DNA of 14,791 nt, taken from NCBI GenBank assembly GCA_031274465.1, contig JAISQC010000219.1:1-14791 (forward strand). The letters are read 5' to 3'. A program made the position numbers and the translations under genes. Shown piece after piece: positions 1 to 8,105 of the stretch (the first letter of the stretch is position 1; each line of letters opens with the position of its first letter). The stretch is from Synergistaceae bacterium (lineage in GTDB: Bacteria; Synergistota; Synergistia; Synergistales; Synergistaceae). The notes under the pieces were generated by a model. That model did not search any database. It was given only the letters and a program-made list of their open reading frames with translations, and was not told where the DNA came from.

Positions 1-1251
1 TCTTCCGGGACCCTTTTCGCCATGGCCATAGTCCCGGGGATGCCCACCGTCCCGTTCTCTATCTTGGGCATTTTGATGGCGTTCCTGGCAAGGTCGGTTT
101 TCCGCGAGGGCGAGCTGCAGAAGCAGAGCCCGGGGCACGACGCGAAGCGATCTCCCGGCGCCGCGTCAGGGCCGGGCGGCGCGCAGGGCGCGCCAGCAGC
201 CGCGCCTGGAAGCCCCGAAAACGTGCTTCCGCTGCTGACCGTCGATCCGATGGAAGTGGAAATAGGTTACGCGCTCATATCGATGGTCGATCCGGGGCAG
301 GGGGGAGACATGCTCGATCGGATAGGCACGATCAGGCGACAGATGGCCATGGACCTCGGGCTCGTAGTCCCGCCCATAAGGATACGGGACAACATACAGC
401 TAAAGCCGACAGAATACGTGATAAGGGTGAAGGGCGCCGAGGTCGGAAGAGGCGAGCTGATTCCAGACCACTACCTCAGCATGAGCGTCGACCAGACCGA
501 CGACACTCTGGTCGGCATACCGACCATCGAGCCGTCTTTCGGCCTGCCGGCAGTGTGGATATCGCCGGAGGTGCGCGATCAGGCGGAGGCCATGGGCTAT
601 ACGGTGGTGGACTGCCCGTCGGTCCTGGCCACGCACCTATCAGAAGTCATAAAGCGCTACGGGGCGGACCTCCTCACCAGGCAGGAAGTTCAGAGGCTGG
701 TAGACCTCGTAAACGAGAGCAATCCGGCTGTCGCTGGGGAGCTCACCAGCGTGCTCGGCTTGGGGGACGTGCAAAAGGTCCTGCAAAATCTTGCGAAAGA
801 GCAGGTCCCGATCCGGGATCTCGTCACTATTTTCGAGACGCTGACTGATTTCGGCCGCTTCGCCAAGGGCGTGGACTTCCTGACGGAGCGGGTGAGGGAG
901 TCCCTGTCCCGGATGATAACCCTGCGCCTTCAGGACGAATCGGGGGTCCTGTCGGTGTTCGCGCTTTCCCCGAGGCTAGAGCAGAAGATAAAAGAATCCC
1001 TGCAGGGCGACTTGAATCAGGGGTGGCAGCTCGGGCTGCCGCCTGCGGAAGTGCAGAAAATCATAAAATCGGCCTCGGTCGCGGCCGAACAGATGGCGAT
1101 GGGCGGCCTCACTCCGATAATCCTCGCTCATCCAGATGTGCGCTTTGTCGTCAGGAAAATTATCGAAGGAACACTTCCGCAACTTTTCGTTATATCCTAT
1201 AATGAAATCGCTCCTGGCGCGCAGTTGAAATCTTTGGGGACGGTGGAATAA
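1..1251 (+). CDS. flhA: Flagellar export gate protein FlhA, C-terminal part (5' partial)
   Basis: The reading frame is open from base 1, so the start and most of the N-terminal membrane domain lie outside; 416 residues are visible. FlhA is the large subunit of the flagellar type III export gate in the inner membrane. Its cytoplasmic domain forms a nonameric ring that receives export substrates and chaperones. Visible here are the last hydrophobic segment (MAIVPGMPTVPF, then SILGILMAFLA), an Ala/Pro/Gly-rich linker, and the cytoplasmic domain beginning at DPMEVEIGYALISMVDP and continuing through MLDRIGTIRRQ and PPIRIRDN, all typical of FlhA. The C-terminal subdomains look complete, ending in SLGTVE. 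The stop TAA is directly followed by the TTG start of flhF, implying translational coupling. Identification is secure; only the N-terminal half is missing, because of the window edge. Confidence 0.97.
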   Translation, partial: SSGTLFAMAIVPGMPTVPFSILGILMAFLARSVFREGELQKQSPGHDAKRSPGAASGPGGAQGAPAAAPGSPENVLPLLTVDPMEVEIGYALISMVDPGQGGDMLDRIGTIRRQMAMDLGLVVPPIRIRDNIQLKPTEYVIRVKGAEVGRGELIPDHYLSMSVDQTDDTLVGIPTIEPSFGLPAVWISPEVRDQAEAMGYTVVDCPSVLATHLSEVIKRYGADLLTRQEVQRLVDLVNESNPAVAGELTSVLGLGDVQKVLQNLAKEQVPIRDLVTIFETLTDFGRFAKGVDFLTERVRESLSRMITLRLQDESGVLSVFALSPRLEQKIKESLQGDLNQGWQLGLPPAEVQKIIKSASVAAEQMAMGGLTPIILAHPDVRFVVRKIIEGTLPQLFVISYNEIAPGAQLKSLGTVE

Positions 1252-2550
1252 TTGAAAGTCGAACAGCAGATAGAGTATGAGGCCAGAAGCGACGCCGAAG
1301 CGATCCAGGTCGCGCGCGACAGGCTCGGCCGCGAAGCGGTGATCCTGTCCAGCCGGCCCGTCAAGGTTGGAGGCATGCTCGGCTTTTTCAGGCGGAACGC
1401 GCTGTGGGTGACGGCTGGCATATTGGTTCCGGACAAAGAGGACAACCAGAGGGAGTCCCGCGAGAGGATGGTGGCGTTTCAGCACCTGCTCGAAGTGCGC
1501 AAGGCGGTCGGCGGGGCGGTCCCTCCGGAACAGGCCGCGTCGCGGGTCCGCGAGCCGGGGGTGTCGTCGGCTTTCGCCGCGCCCGCGTCTGCCCAGCCCA
1601 GGGCGGCGGTGCAGGCGTACGAGCTGAACAGGGCGCCGTTGGCGTCCGCTCCTGTCGTCGCAGCCGCTCCTGCGGCGCAGTCATCGACCAGGGAAGTGGA
1701 CGAGATCAAGGAAATACTGGGCAAAGTGCTGTCGCGTTTGGAAAACGGCGCTTCCGCCCCGGCCGTTCAGGCGCCGCCCGCCCAATCTGAGGACGAAAAC
1801 CTGAAAAAACTCGTCCTCGCCGACGTGGACAGGAACATTGCGGCGAGCGTGGTCTCCGAATACGCCAAAACTGGGGCGCGCGAGTCGTTCAGAAACTGGC
1901 TTCCGTCGGTGGTCAAAACGATGGGCGTCGATCCGGCCGGAGCGATAGGCGGCCAAAAGATACTCTTCGCCGGCCCGACCGGGGTCGGCAAGACGACCAC
2001 GATCGCGAAGATAGCGGCCAGCCAGTCGCTGTGGAGCGACAGGAGGGTCGTCCTGATGACGGCGGACACGTACAGAATCGCAGCTGTGGAGCAGCTGCGC
2101 ACCTACGCGAAGATCTTGGGCATACCCATAGAGATAACGGCCGACCCGAGGGATATCCAGAGCGCGCTGAAAAAACACAGGGAAGCCGACCTCATCCTGA
2201 TGGACACGGCGGGGCGCAGCCATTACGACGATGGCAGGATAGGCGAGCTGAGGGCCCTTTACGAATCTTACGCGCCGGACGCGGTGCATCTCGTGATGGC
2301 GGCGAACATAAAATACCGCGACATGCTTAACGTCATCGACCGTATGGGCGTCGTCCCCCTCTCGGCCCTGCTTTTCACGAAATTGGACGAGACTTTCAGT
2401 TACGGCACGATCTTCAACGTCATGAGGGATTTCGGGCTTCCCGCGTCTTTTTTCACAGCCGGGCAAAATGTCCCGAACGACATCGAAGTGGCGAGCGGCG
2501 GCAGGTTCGTCGAGCTTCTGTTCAAAGAAACCCCAACGAGGAAAGAATGA
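1252..2550 (+). CDS. flhF: Flagellar biosynthesis GTPase FlhF (SRP-type)
   Basis: FlhF is the third SRP-family GTPase, alongside Ffh and FtsY, and directs the site and early steps of flagellar assembly. The 432-residue length fits the family. The N-terminal B domain opens MKVEQQIEYEARSDAEAIQVAR and is followed by a low-complexity Ala/Pro-rich linker (about residues 90-180), then the NG GTPase domain. I see G1/P-loop GPTGVGKTTT at 241-250, the SRP-type MTADTYRIAAVEQLRTYA, G3 DTAGR at 318-322 and G4 TKLD at 376-379. The start is a TTG immediately after the flhA stop, with GGGGA and GGTGG blocks at 1236-1246 as ribosome binding site; the next in-frame ATG would remove conserved N-terminal sequence. 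Its partner FlhG follows one base after the stop. Confidence 0.97.
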   Translation: MKVEQQIEYEARSDAEAIQVARDRLGREAVILSSRPVKVGGMLGFFRRNALWVTAGILVPDKEDNQRESRERMVAFQHLLEVRKAVGGAVPPEQAASRVREPGVSSAFAAPASAQPRAAVQAYELNRAPLASAPVVAAAPAAQSSTREVDEIKEILGKVLSRLENGASAPAVQAPPAQSEDENLKKLVLADVDRNIAASVVSEYAKTGARESFRNWLPSVVKTMGVDPAGAIGGQKILFAGPTGVGKTTTIAKIAASQSLWSDRRVVLMTADTYRIAAVEQLRTYAKILGIPIEITADPRDIQSALKKHREADLILMDTAGRSHYDDGRIGELRALYESYAPDAVHLVMAANIKYRDMLNVIDRMGVVPLSALLFTKLDETFSYGTIFNVMRDFGLPASFFTAGQNVPNDIEVASGGRFVELLFKETPTRKE

Positions 2551-2551
2551 C

Positions 2552-3496
2552 ATGAATCCGGTAATCATGCCGGCTATGCCGGTCCCCATCAACGATCAGG
2601 CAACGATGCTGCGGGAACTCGTATCCGACAAAAAGGAATCCGCCAAGCTTCAGGACAGGATAACCGGCGTTAGGTCGATAGCCATACTCAGCGGCAAGGG
2701 AGGGGTCGGAAAAAGCAACGTGGCGGTGAATCTCGCCCTGGCCTTGGCTGAAAGGGGGCTCGACGTCTCGATCCTGGACGCCGACTTGGGGCTCGCCAAC
2801 ATCGACATCCTGTTCGGGGTCGTGCCCAAGTTCAACCTGGGACATGTGATGAAAGGCGACAAGGAGCTGTCCGAGATAGTATTCAAGGTGGGCGAGAGGG
2901 TGTCCATAATACCGGGAGGTGTGGGCCTCCGCGAGCTTGCGGAGCTGGACGAGCAGAGACAGTCGTGGATGATAAACAGGCTTTCCTTTCTCGAGGAAGA
3001 CACGGATCTGCTGATACTGGACACCAGCGCAGGGATACACAAGAACGTCTTGTCCTTCGCGCTCGCGTCGGACCTGTCGCTTCTCATCACCACCCCGGAG
3101 CCGACCGCCATCAGGGATTCCTACAGCGTGCTGAAATCCCTCTGCCAGACGTCCGGCGGAACGATAAAGATCGGGCTCGTGGTGAACATGGCCCTCGACG
3201 AAAAAGAGGCGTTTCTCGTGGCGGAGAGGATAATATCGGCCAGCGAGCAGTTCCTCGATTTTAAAATACCGTATTTGGGATGCGTCGTATGGGATTCGGA
3301 ACTCAGGGAGTCGGTAAAGAAGAGGAAGCCGCTCCTCTTGGGAGATTCTCAGTCACCGTCCGTTCCGTATTTCAGGGAGCTGGCACGGAAGATATTCGAT
3401 TCTTCCGAGGAGGGGCAGGCATCCAAAAAACGCCTGCGCAGGGATACTTTCCTGCTGCGCCTGCTCCGCCAGAGCGGAGCGAGGGAGAAGCGATAA
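2552..3496 (+). CDS. flhG: Flagellum number/site regulator FlhG (MinD-like ATPase)
   Basis: FlhG (YlxH, FleN) is a membrane-associated MinD/ParA-type ATPase that controls flagellar number and position and stimulates the FlhF GTPase. The 314-residue product carries the N-terminal activator motif DQATMLR at residues 15-21, matching the DQAxxLR element known to act on FlhF. It also has the deviant Walker A GKGGVGKS at 48-55, a switch I-type DADLGLANIDILFG at 76-89 and DTSAGI, the Walker B/switch II counterpart. The frame is open further upstream into flhF, but ATG 2552 is chosen because GAGGAAA at 2538-2544 sits 7 bases before it and because it places the DQAxxLR motif near the N-terminus. ATG 2567 is a less likely alternative. 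The C-terminus is basic (SSEEGQASKKRLRRD and onward), where MinD proteins carry a membrane-targeting helix. Confidence 0.95.
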   Translation: MNPVIMPAMPVPINDQATMLRELVSDKKESAKLQDRITGVRSIAILSGKGGVGKSNVAVNLALALAERGLDVSILDADLGLANIDILFGVVPKFNLGHVMKGDKELSEIVFKVGERVSIIPGGVGLRELAELDEQRQSWMINRLSFLEEDTDLLILDTSAGIHKNVLSFALASDLSLLITTPEPTAIRDSYSVLKSLCQTSGGTIKIGLVVNMALDEKEAFLVAERIISASEQFLDFKIPYLGCVVWDSELRESVKKRKPLLLGDSQSPSVPYFRELARKIFDSSEEGQASKKRLRRDTFLLRLLRQSGAREKR

Positions 3497-3497
3497 C

Positions 3498-4187
3498 GTG
3501 GCCAAGCAGATCGACGTCACTTTACAGGATTACACCAATAAGCTGCGGGTCGGGGTCAAGGGCGAGATCGTCATAAACGCCGGCATTTACAAAGGGCGCT
3601 ACCCCTCCATCGTGGAGGACATAAAGGGAGACGCGGTCGGCCTCGCGCACCCGCTCATGTCCGGCGCCCTCCTCCCCGCTTACAGGGACCTCAATTTCGA
3701 GTTCGTAATGGAGGACGGGAGCGCTCTTTACGTGTTCAGCATGTACGTGCGCCGGGTTGAAATGCAGCTCGCGGTGCCGATAATGTGGGCAGGGCTGCTC
3801 GATTATCCCAAGAGGGTCCAGCGCAGGAGTTTCCTGAGGGTGTCCTGCCTGTGGAGCATACTGATCTATCACATGGGCCAGGAGCTGAACGCCCCGATGT
3901 CGGCCAGATGGCTGCCGGCAAAAGCCGTGGACATCAGCCTCGGCGGGTATCGCTTCAAGATCGCTAACGAAGACGCGGACGGCCTTTCGTTCGAGTCCGA
4001 CGACAGGATACTCGTGTATTTCACGCTCTTCGAGAAGGAATACCTCCTGCAGGGCAGGGCGACCCGCATAGTGCACACCAAGGACGCGTGGGATGTTGGG
4101 GTTGGCTTCGACTCCCTTTCGCCGAGCATGGAAAAAAGGCTTTTTGAATATATAAGGCAGCAAGAAATCATGTGGCGGGATGAATGA
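3498..4187 (+). CDS. PilZ-domain c-di-GMP-binding protein, YcgR-like flagellar brake
   Basis: This 229-residue protein has the two-domain build of YcgR/YpfA (DgrA): an N-terminal YcgR-type beta domain (about 1-105) and a C-terminal PilZ domain (about 107-225). PilZ proteins bind cyclic di-GMP through an RxxxR stretch and a D/NxSxxG motif. Both are visible, as RRSFLR at 109-114 (R110 to R114) and DISLGG at 145-150. YcgR-type proteins with c-di-GMP bound act on the flagellar motor or stator to slow swimming. The position between flhG and cheB supports a motility role. The start is GTG 3498, one base after the flhG stop, with GGGAGAAG at 3483-3490. The last four bases overlap the cheB start (ATGA). 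The motor target is inferred from family and context. Confidence 0.9.
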   Translation: MAKQIDVTLQDYTNKLRVGVKGEIVINAGIYKGRYPSIVEDIKGDAVGLAHPLMSGALLPAYRDLNFEFVMEDGSALYVFSMYVRRVEMQLAVPIMWAGLLDYPKRVQRRSFLRVSCLWSILIYHMGQELNAPMSARWLPAKAVDISLGGYRFKIANEDADGLSFESDDRILVYFTLFEKEYLLQGRATRIVHTKDAWDVGVGFDSLSPSMEKRLFEYIRQQEIMWRDE

Positions 4188-5245
4188 TGGACAGAGCGAA
4201 AAAAATCCGTGTTCTGGTTGTTGATGATTCGGCGTTTATGCGTAAAGTAATAGGGGATATCATCTCCGAAGACCCGATGCTCGAAGTGATCGGCCGGGCG
4301 CGCAACGGGAAGGAAGCGATGGAAGCCATCAGGTCCGATCCCCCTGACGTCATCACTTTGGATATCGAGATGCCGGGAGCGAGCGGCATCGAAGTCCTGA
4401 AGGAGATAATGGAGCACAAACCCATCCCGGTGGTCATGGTCAGCAGCCTGACCAAGGAGGGGGCAAACGAGACGATGCAAGCCCTCGACCTTGGCGCCGT
4501 GGATTTCGTGACCAAGCCGTCCGGGACTATCTCGCTGAATATGGAGACCGTCGGCGGCGAGTTGCGCAAGAAGGTCGCGGCAGCCAGCAGGGCGTCGGTT
4601 CACAGGACGTTCCAGACTGGCGCGGACTCGCCGGTTCGAGATATCCCTTCGCCGCACAGGGATTTGCAGCGCCGCAGGATGGAGCTGCTCGTCGTGGCGT
4701 CGTCCACGGGAGGGCCTATGGCGCTGCAGCAGGTCATCACCAAATTGCCGAGGGATTACCCGCTGCCGGTTCTGATAGTGCAGCACATGCCGCCGGGTTT
4801 CACCACCTCGTTTGCGACCCGCCTGAACGAGCGAAGCCAGCTGACCGTCATAGAAGGGTGCGACGGGATGCCGGTCCGAAAAGGCACGGTCATCATCGCG
4901 CCGGGCGGCTATCACATGCTCGTCGAGAAAAAGGGCGCGGAACTGGTCTGCAAGCTGGCTGAGACTCCTCCGGTCCGTTCGGTCAGGCCGTCGGCGGACG
5001 TCCTTTTCACGAGCGTGGCGGAAGTCGTCGGCGGAAACGTCATAGCGCTTGTTTTGACCGGGATGGGCAAGGATGGGCTGGACGGGACGAAACTGCTGAA
5101 GTCGAAGGGCGCTTACGTAATAGCCGAAAGCAAGGAGACCTGCGTGATATTCGGAATGCCTGGCGCTGTCATCGGGGCCGGGCTGTCCGACGAGGTTTTG
5201 CCCCTTTATTCAATAGCCTCGGGGCTCGAGCGCGTCTTGAAATGA
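4184..5245 (+). CDS. cheB: Chemotaxis response regulator / protein-glutamate methylesterase CheB
   Basis: CheB removes methyl groups from chemoreceptors (and deamidates some glutamines) when phosphorylated by CheA, giving adaptation. From ATG 4184 it has 353 residues. The receiver domain (about 7-125) starts IRVLVVDDSAFMRKVI and has the phospho-acceptor D60 in TLDIEMPG; the conserved Lys is in FVTKPSG. A linker (about 130-165) joins it to the methylesterase domain, where the catalytic residues are all visible: S174 in VASSTGGP, H201 in VQHMPPGF and D297 in LTGMGKDGLDG. Two adjacent ATGs (4184, 4187) are possible starts. The first overlaps the upstream stop as ATGA, which suggests coupled translation. 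No cheR lies in the window. Confidence 0.97.
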   Translation: MMDRAKKIRVLVVDDSAFMRKVIGDIISEDPMLEVIGRARNGKEAMEAIRSDPPDVITLDIEMPGASGIEVLKEIMEHKPIPVVMVSSLTKEGANETMQALDLGAVDFVTKPSGTISLNMETVGGELRKKVAAASRASVHRTFQTGADSPVRDIPSPHRDLQRRRMELLVVASSTGGPMALQQVITKLPRDYPLPVLIVQHMPPGFTTSFATRLNERSQLTVIEGCDGMPVRKGTVIIAPGGYHMLVEKKGAELVCKLAETPPVRSVRPSADVLFTSVAEVVGGNVIALVLTGMGKDGLDGTKLLKSKGAYVIAESKETCVIFGMPGAVIGAGLSDEVLPLYSIASGLERVLK

Positions 5246-5264
5246 TTTTTTTAAATCCCGATAA
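5238..5264 (+). promoter_or_regulatory. Candidate sigma-28 (FliA) promoter before cheA
   Basis: A TGAA at 5238-5241 and CCCGATAA at 5257-5264 are separated by exactly 15 bases. The sigma-28 consensus is TAAA-N15-GCCGATAA, so each box has one mismatch. The -10 box ends 53 bases before the cheA ATG. The -35 box overlaps the end of cheB. The intervening sequence is a T-run. This lies in the only sizeable gap among the motility genes up to fliA, and fliA is encoded 3.4 kb downstream. This is pattern matching only. Confidence 0.4.
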
Positions 5265-5317
5265 ATCCTCTTTTGGGTGCGTAATATAGATATCATCAGG
5301 ACTTGGAGGCAGGGACA

Positions 5318-7453
5318 ATGTCAGACAGCATGGATATGAACCAATATTTGGGCGCTTTTTTGGATGAGGCCGGCGATAACCTGGAGCATTTGAACGAGCT
5401 TTTGCTTTCCGCCGAACAGAATCAGAGCGACATGGGCATCATCAACGAAATTTTCCGCGTAGCCCACACGTTCAAGGGCATGGCGGCCACCATGGGGTTC
5501 ACCTCCATGGCGGCGCTCACCCATTCGATGGAGGACCTGCTCGGGCTCGTGCGCTCCGGCAACCTCGTGCTGAGTTCCGACGATGTGGACGTCCTGTTCA
5601 AGTGCCTCGACACCCTCACTTCCATGGTGGACTGCATAAGGGGGGGCAAGAAAGACCAGGATATCGAATCCGACCATCTGATAAGCGTCCTGCACGCGCG
5701 GAGGGACCATCCGCAGGGATCGATAGCCGACGCCGTTCCAGAGGCGCAGGAGTTCATCGAGGAACACGCCGTTTCGGGCGAAGCGGCCGAGGGAGGCAAA
5801 ACCAGCGGCGGCGCCGGCAAGTTCGGAAAACTCACAGATCAGGAGATGGATTGGATCGCATCGGCCGAAACAGCCGGGATGCAGGTTTATGAGCTGAAGG
5901 TCACATTGGATGAGAGCTGCATGCTGAGGGCGGCCCGCGCTTACATGGTCGTGACGCTGGTCGGCGACCTCGGCGACATAATAAAGACGGATCCGAGCGT
6001 CGAGGACCTGGAAAAGGAAGCTTTCGATCACTCTTTCACGATTTACGCCGCGTCCCGCGACCCGCTCGAAAACCTCATCTCCCAAGTCTCGCGCATCGGC
6101 GAGGTCAAAGAAGTAAAAGGCGTTGAGATCGACGTGAAGCAGTTGGAGGCAGATAGAGGGGAGGGTGCGGAAAAGCACGAAGAGGAGCCCGCTCCTGCCG
6201 CCGCGCCGGTGCCCGCGCCTGCGCCGGAACACGCGCAGGCACCCCATCCCGACGAGCATAAGGCGGCTGCCGACGCCGGCAAGCAACCGGCTGGCGGCAA
6301 GACAGGAAACAGGACGGTCCGGGTCGATATAGGGCGCCTCGACAAGCTGATGAACCTCGTAGGCGAGCTGGTGATCGGGCGCGCGCGCATCGAGCGCCTC
6401 GTGCAGGAATCCCGCCTCAAGGCATTCGAGGAGCCCCTTTCACAGCTGGGGCGGATATCCGGCGACATCCAGGAGCTAGTCACCAAACTTCGGATGGTCC
6501 CGGTGTCCATGGTTTTCGACCGCCTTCCGAGGCTTGTGCGCGATCTGTCGCGCCAGATGGGAAAGGACATCCAGCTTCAGGTCGAGGGGGCGGACACGGA
6601 GCTAGACCGCACCGTCATAGACGAGATAGGGGATCCGATGGTCCATCTGCTGCGCAACTCGCTGGATCACGGCATAGAAGCTCCGGACGTGAGGGAGGCT
6701 CACGGCAAGCCGAGGCTCGGGACGATAGTGGTCGCGGCGTACCAAGAGGGCAATGGGGTCATAATCGAGGTGCGCGACGACGGCGCTGGGATCGATCCCG
6801 AGAAGGTCAAGAAAAAGGCGATAGAAAAGGGCATGATAACGCCTGAACAGGCTGCCAGCATGACAGACGCCGAAGCGGCGCAGATAGTGATGCTGCCCGG
6901 TTTCAGCACTGCCGAAAAGATAACCGACCTCTCGGGTCGCGGCGTCGGCACCGACGCGGTAAAAAACAAAGTCGAGTCACTCGGGGGGCAGTTCCAGATA
7001 TACTCCAAGTTCGGCGGCGGGACGAGGGTCGTGATACGGCTGCCGCTCACGCTAGCCATAGTGCTGGCCCTCCTCATCAAGGTGGGCGAGGAAACTTACG
7101 CCATTTCGCTGGAGAACGTCGAGGAGACCCTGCTCGTCCATAAAAAGGATATAAAATACGTTCACGGCACCCCGGTGACCACGGTGAGGGGCGAGATACT
7201 CCCTCTGTCCGACCTGTCGGCCATCATCGGAACCCCCGGCGAGCGCCCCGAAAGCGACGACACGCCTGTCGTGGTGGTTCGCGTCGGGCGAGACCGTTCC
7301 AGGGTCGGTTTCATGGTAGACTCTTTTGTGGGGCAGCAGGAAATCGTGATAAAACCGCTAGGGAAATTACTCCTCAAGGTCAAGGGAATCGCGGGCGCTA
7401 CGATACTTGGGGACGGCAACGTAGCGTTGATTTTGGACGCCGCGTCTTTGTGA
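5318..7453 (+). CDS. cheA: Chemotaxis histidine kinase CheA
   Basis: CheA is the cytoplasmic kinase that couples chemoreceptors to CheY and CheB. The 711-residue product has all five domains. P1/HPt (1-105) has phospho-acceptor H50 in VAHTFKGMAATMGF. The P2 response-regulator docking domain is at about 188-274. An Ala/Pro/His-rich linker (about 288-330) follows, then P3 dimerisation from VRVDIGRLDKLMNLVGELVI. P4 ATPase has the N box HLLRNSLDHGIE (N447), G1 DDGAGID (487-493) and G2 GRGVGTDAVK. P5, the CheW-like receptor-coupling domain, runs from about 570 to the end. The start is ATG 5318 because GGAGG at 5306-5310 sits 7 bases before it; an in-frame TTG at 5303 lies ahead of that site. cheC follows after 22 bases with no cheW between. 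Confidence 0.97.
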   Translation: MSDSMDMNQYLGAFLDEAGDNLEHLNELLLSAEQNQSDMGIINEIFRVAHTFKGMAATMGFTSMAALTHSMEDLLGLVRSGNLVLSSDDVDVLFKCLDTLTSMVDCIRGGKKDQDIESDHLISVLHARRDHPQGSIADAVPEAQEFIEEHAVSGEAAEGGKTSGGAGKFGKLTDQEMDWIASAETAGMQVYELKVTLDESCMLRAARAYMVVTLVGDLGDIIKTDPSVEDLEKEAFDHSFTIYAASRDPLENLISQVSRIGEVKEVKGVEIDVKQLEADRGEGAEKHEEEPAPAAAPVPAPAPEHAQAPHPDEHKAAADAGKQPAGGKTGNRTVRVDIGRLDKLMNLVGELVIGRARIERLVQESRLKAFEEPLSQLGRISGDIQELVTKLRMVPVSMVFDRLPRLVRDLSRQMGKDIQLQVEGADTELDRTVIDEIGDPMVHLLRNSLDHGIEAPDVREAHGKPRLGTIVVAAYQEGNGVIIEVRDDGAGIDPEKVKKKAIEKGMITPEQAASMTDAEAAQIVMLPGFSTAEKITDLSGRGVGTDAVKNKVESLGGQFQIYSKFGGGTRVVIRLPLTLAIVLALLIKVGEETYAISLENVEETLLVHKKDIKYVHGTPVTTVRGEILPLSDLSAIIGTPGERPESDDTPVVVVRVGRDRSRVGFMVDSFVGQQEIVIKPLGKLLLKVKGIAGATILGDGNVALILDAASL

Positions 7454-7475
7454 TCGGGAAGGGTTGCTGGATGCC

Positions 7476-8102
7476 ATGGACAATATTTCAGAATACACCA
7501 ATATCCATATGGATGCCATCCGCGAGGTGGGCAATATCGGCACGGGGAACGCCGCAACGGCCTTGTCCCGCCTCCTCGGAAGGGTAGTGGATATGGATGT
7601 CCCCGTGGCGGAGCTGGTCCCCATCTACGAAGTCGCCGACCACTACGGGTCGCCGGAAACCCATGTGTGCGCCGTCCTCGTAAGGACCGAAGGGGAGTTC
7701 TCGTGCAGCCTCATATTTATGATAGACGAGGAAAAGGCCGATCTGCTGGCAGACCTAGTGATCCCAATGGACATATCTGGCATGGACGCGGAGTCTAGGC
7801 TTCAAATCAGGGACAGCGCCCTGTCCGAGCAGGGCAATATAATACTGGGGGCTTTTTTGAACGCGCTTGCCCAGATAACCGGGTGGGTCCTTCCCACCAC
7901 CACGCCGGCAGTGGCGCGCGATATGCTGGGGTCGATAATGGACCTCGTGGCTTCGATGTTCGGGGTGATAGGCGATTCAGCCATGCTTGTCAAGACAAGC
8001 CTGCACATCAAGGAGCTGGACGAGGAACTAGGCGGGACCGTCATAATGATTCCCGACCCGGGGTCGCTTGAGACTCTGCTTGCAAAACTGGGGGTGCTCT
8101 GA
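7476..8102 (+). CDS. cheC: CheY-P phosphatase CheC
   Basis: CheC dephosphorylates CheY-P and, in a complex with CheD, provides feedback in chemotactic adaptation. The 208-residue product has the duplicated family fold, and both active-site motifs ([D/S]xxxExxN, 22 residues, then P) are intact: D13-E17-N20-P43 and S114-E118-N121-P144. It is therefore a CheC with two potential active centres rather than a one-site CheX or FliY. FliY-type targeting sequence and an SpoA domain are absent, and the length matches stand-alone CheC. The start is ATG 7476, with GGGAAGGG at 7456-7463; an in-frame TTG at 7464 abuts that site and is less likely. cheD follows after three bases. Confidence 0.95.
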   Translation: MDNISEYTNIHMDAIREVGNIGTGNAATALSRLLGRVVDMDVPVAELVPIYEVADHYGSPETHVCAVLVRTEGEFSCSLIFMIDEEKADLLADLVIPMDISGMDAESRLQIRDSALSEQGNIILGAFLNALAQITGWVLPTTTPAVARDMLGSIMDLVASMFGVIGDSAMLVKTSLHIKELDEELGGTVIMIPDPGSLETLLAKLGVL

Positions 8103-8105
8103 ATC

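Noticed and set aside
3869..4915. 348-codon minus-strand open frame across the PilZ gene and cheB
   Set aside because: Spans two well-identified plus-strand genes and carries no recognisable domain.
5244..5257. Short inverted repeat GATTT...AAATC with T-run after cheB as a terminator
   Set aside because: Stem of five weak pairs with only a four-base loop of T; too unstable for termination.
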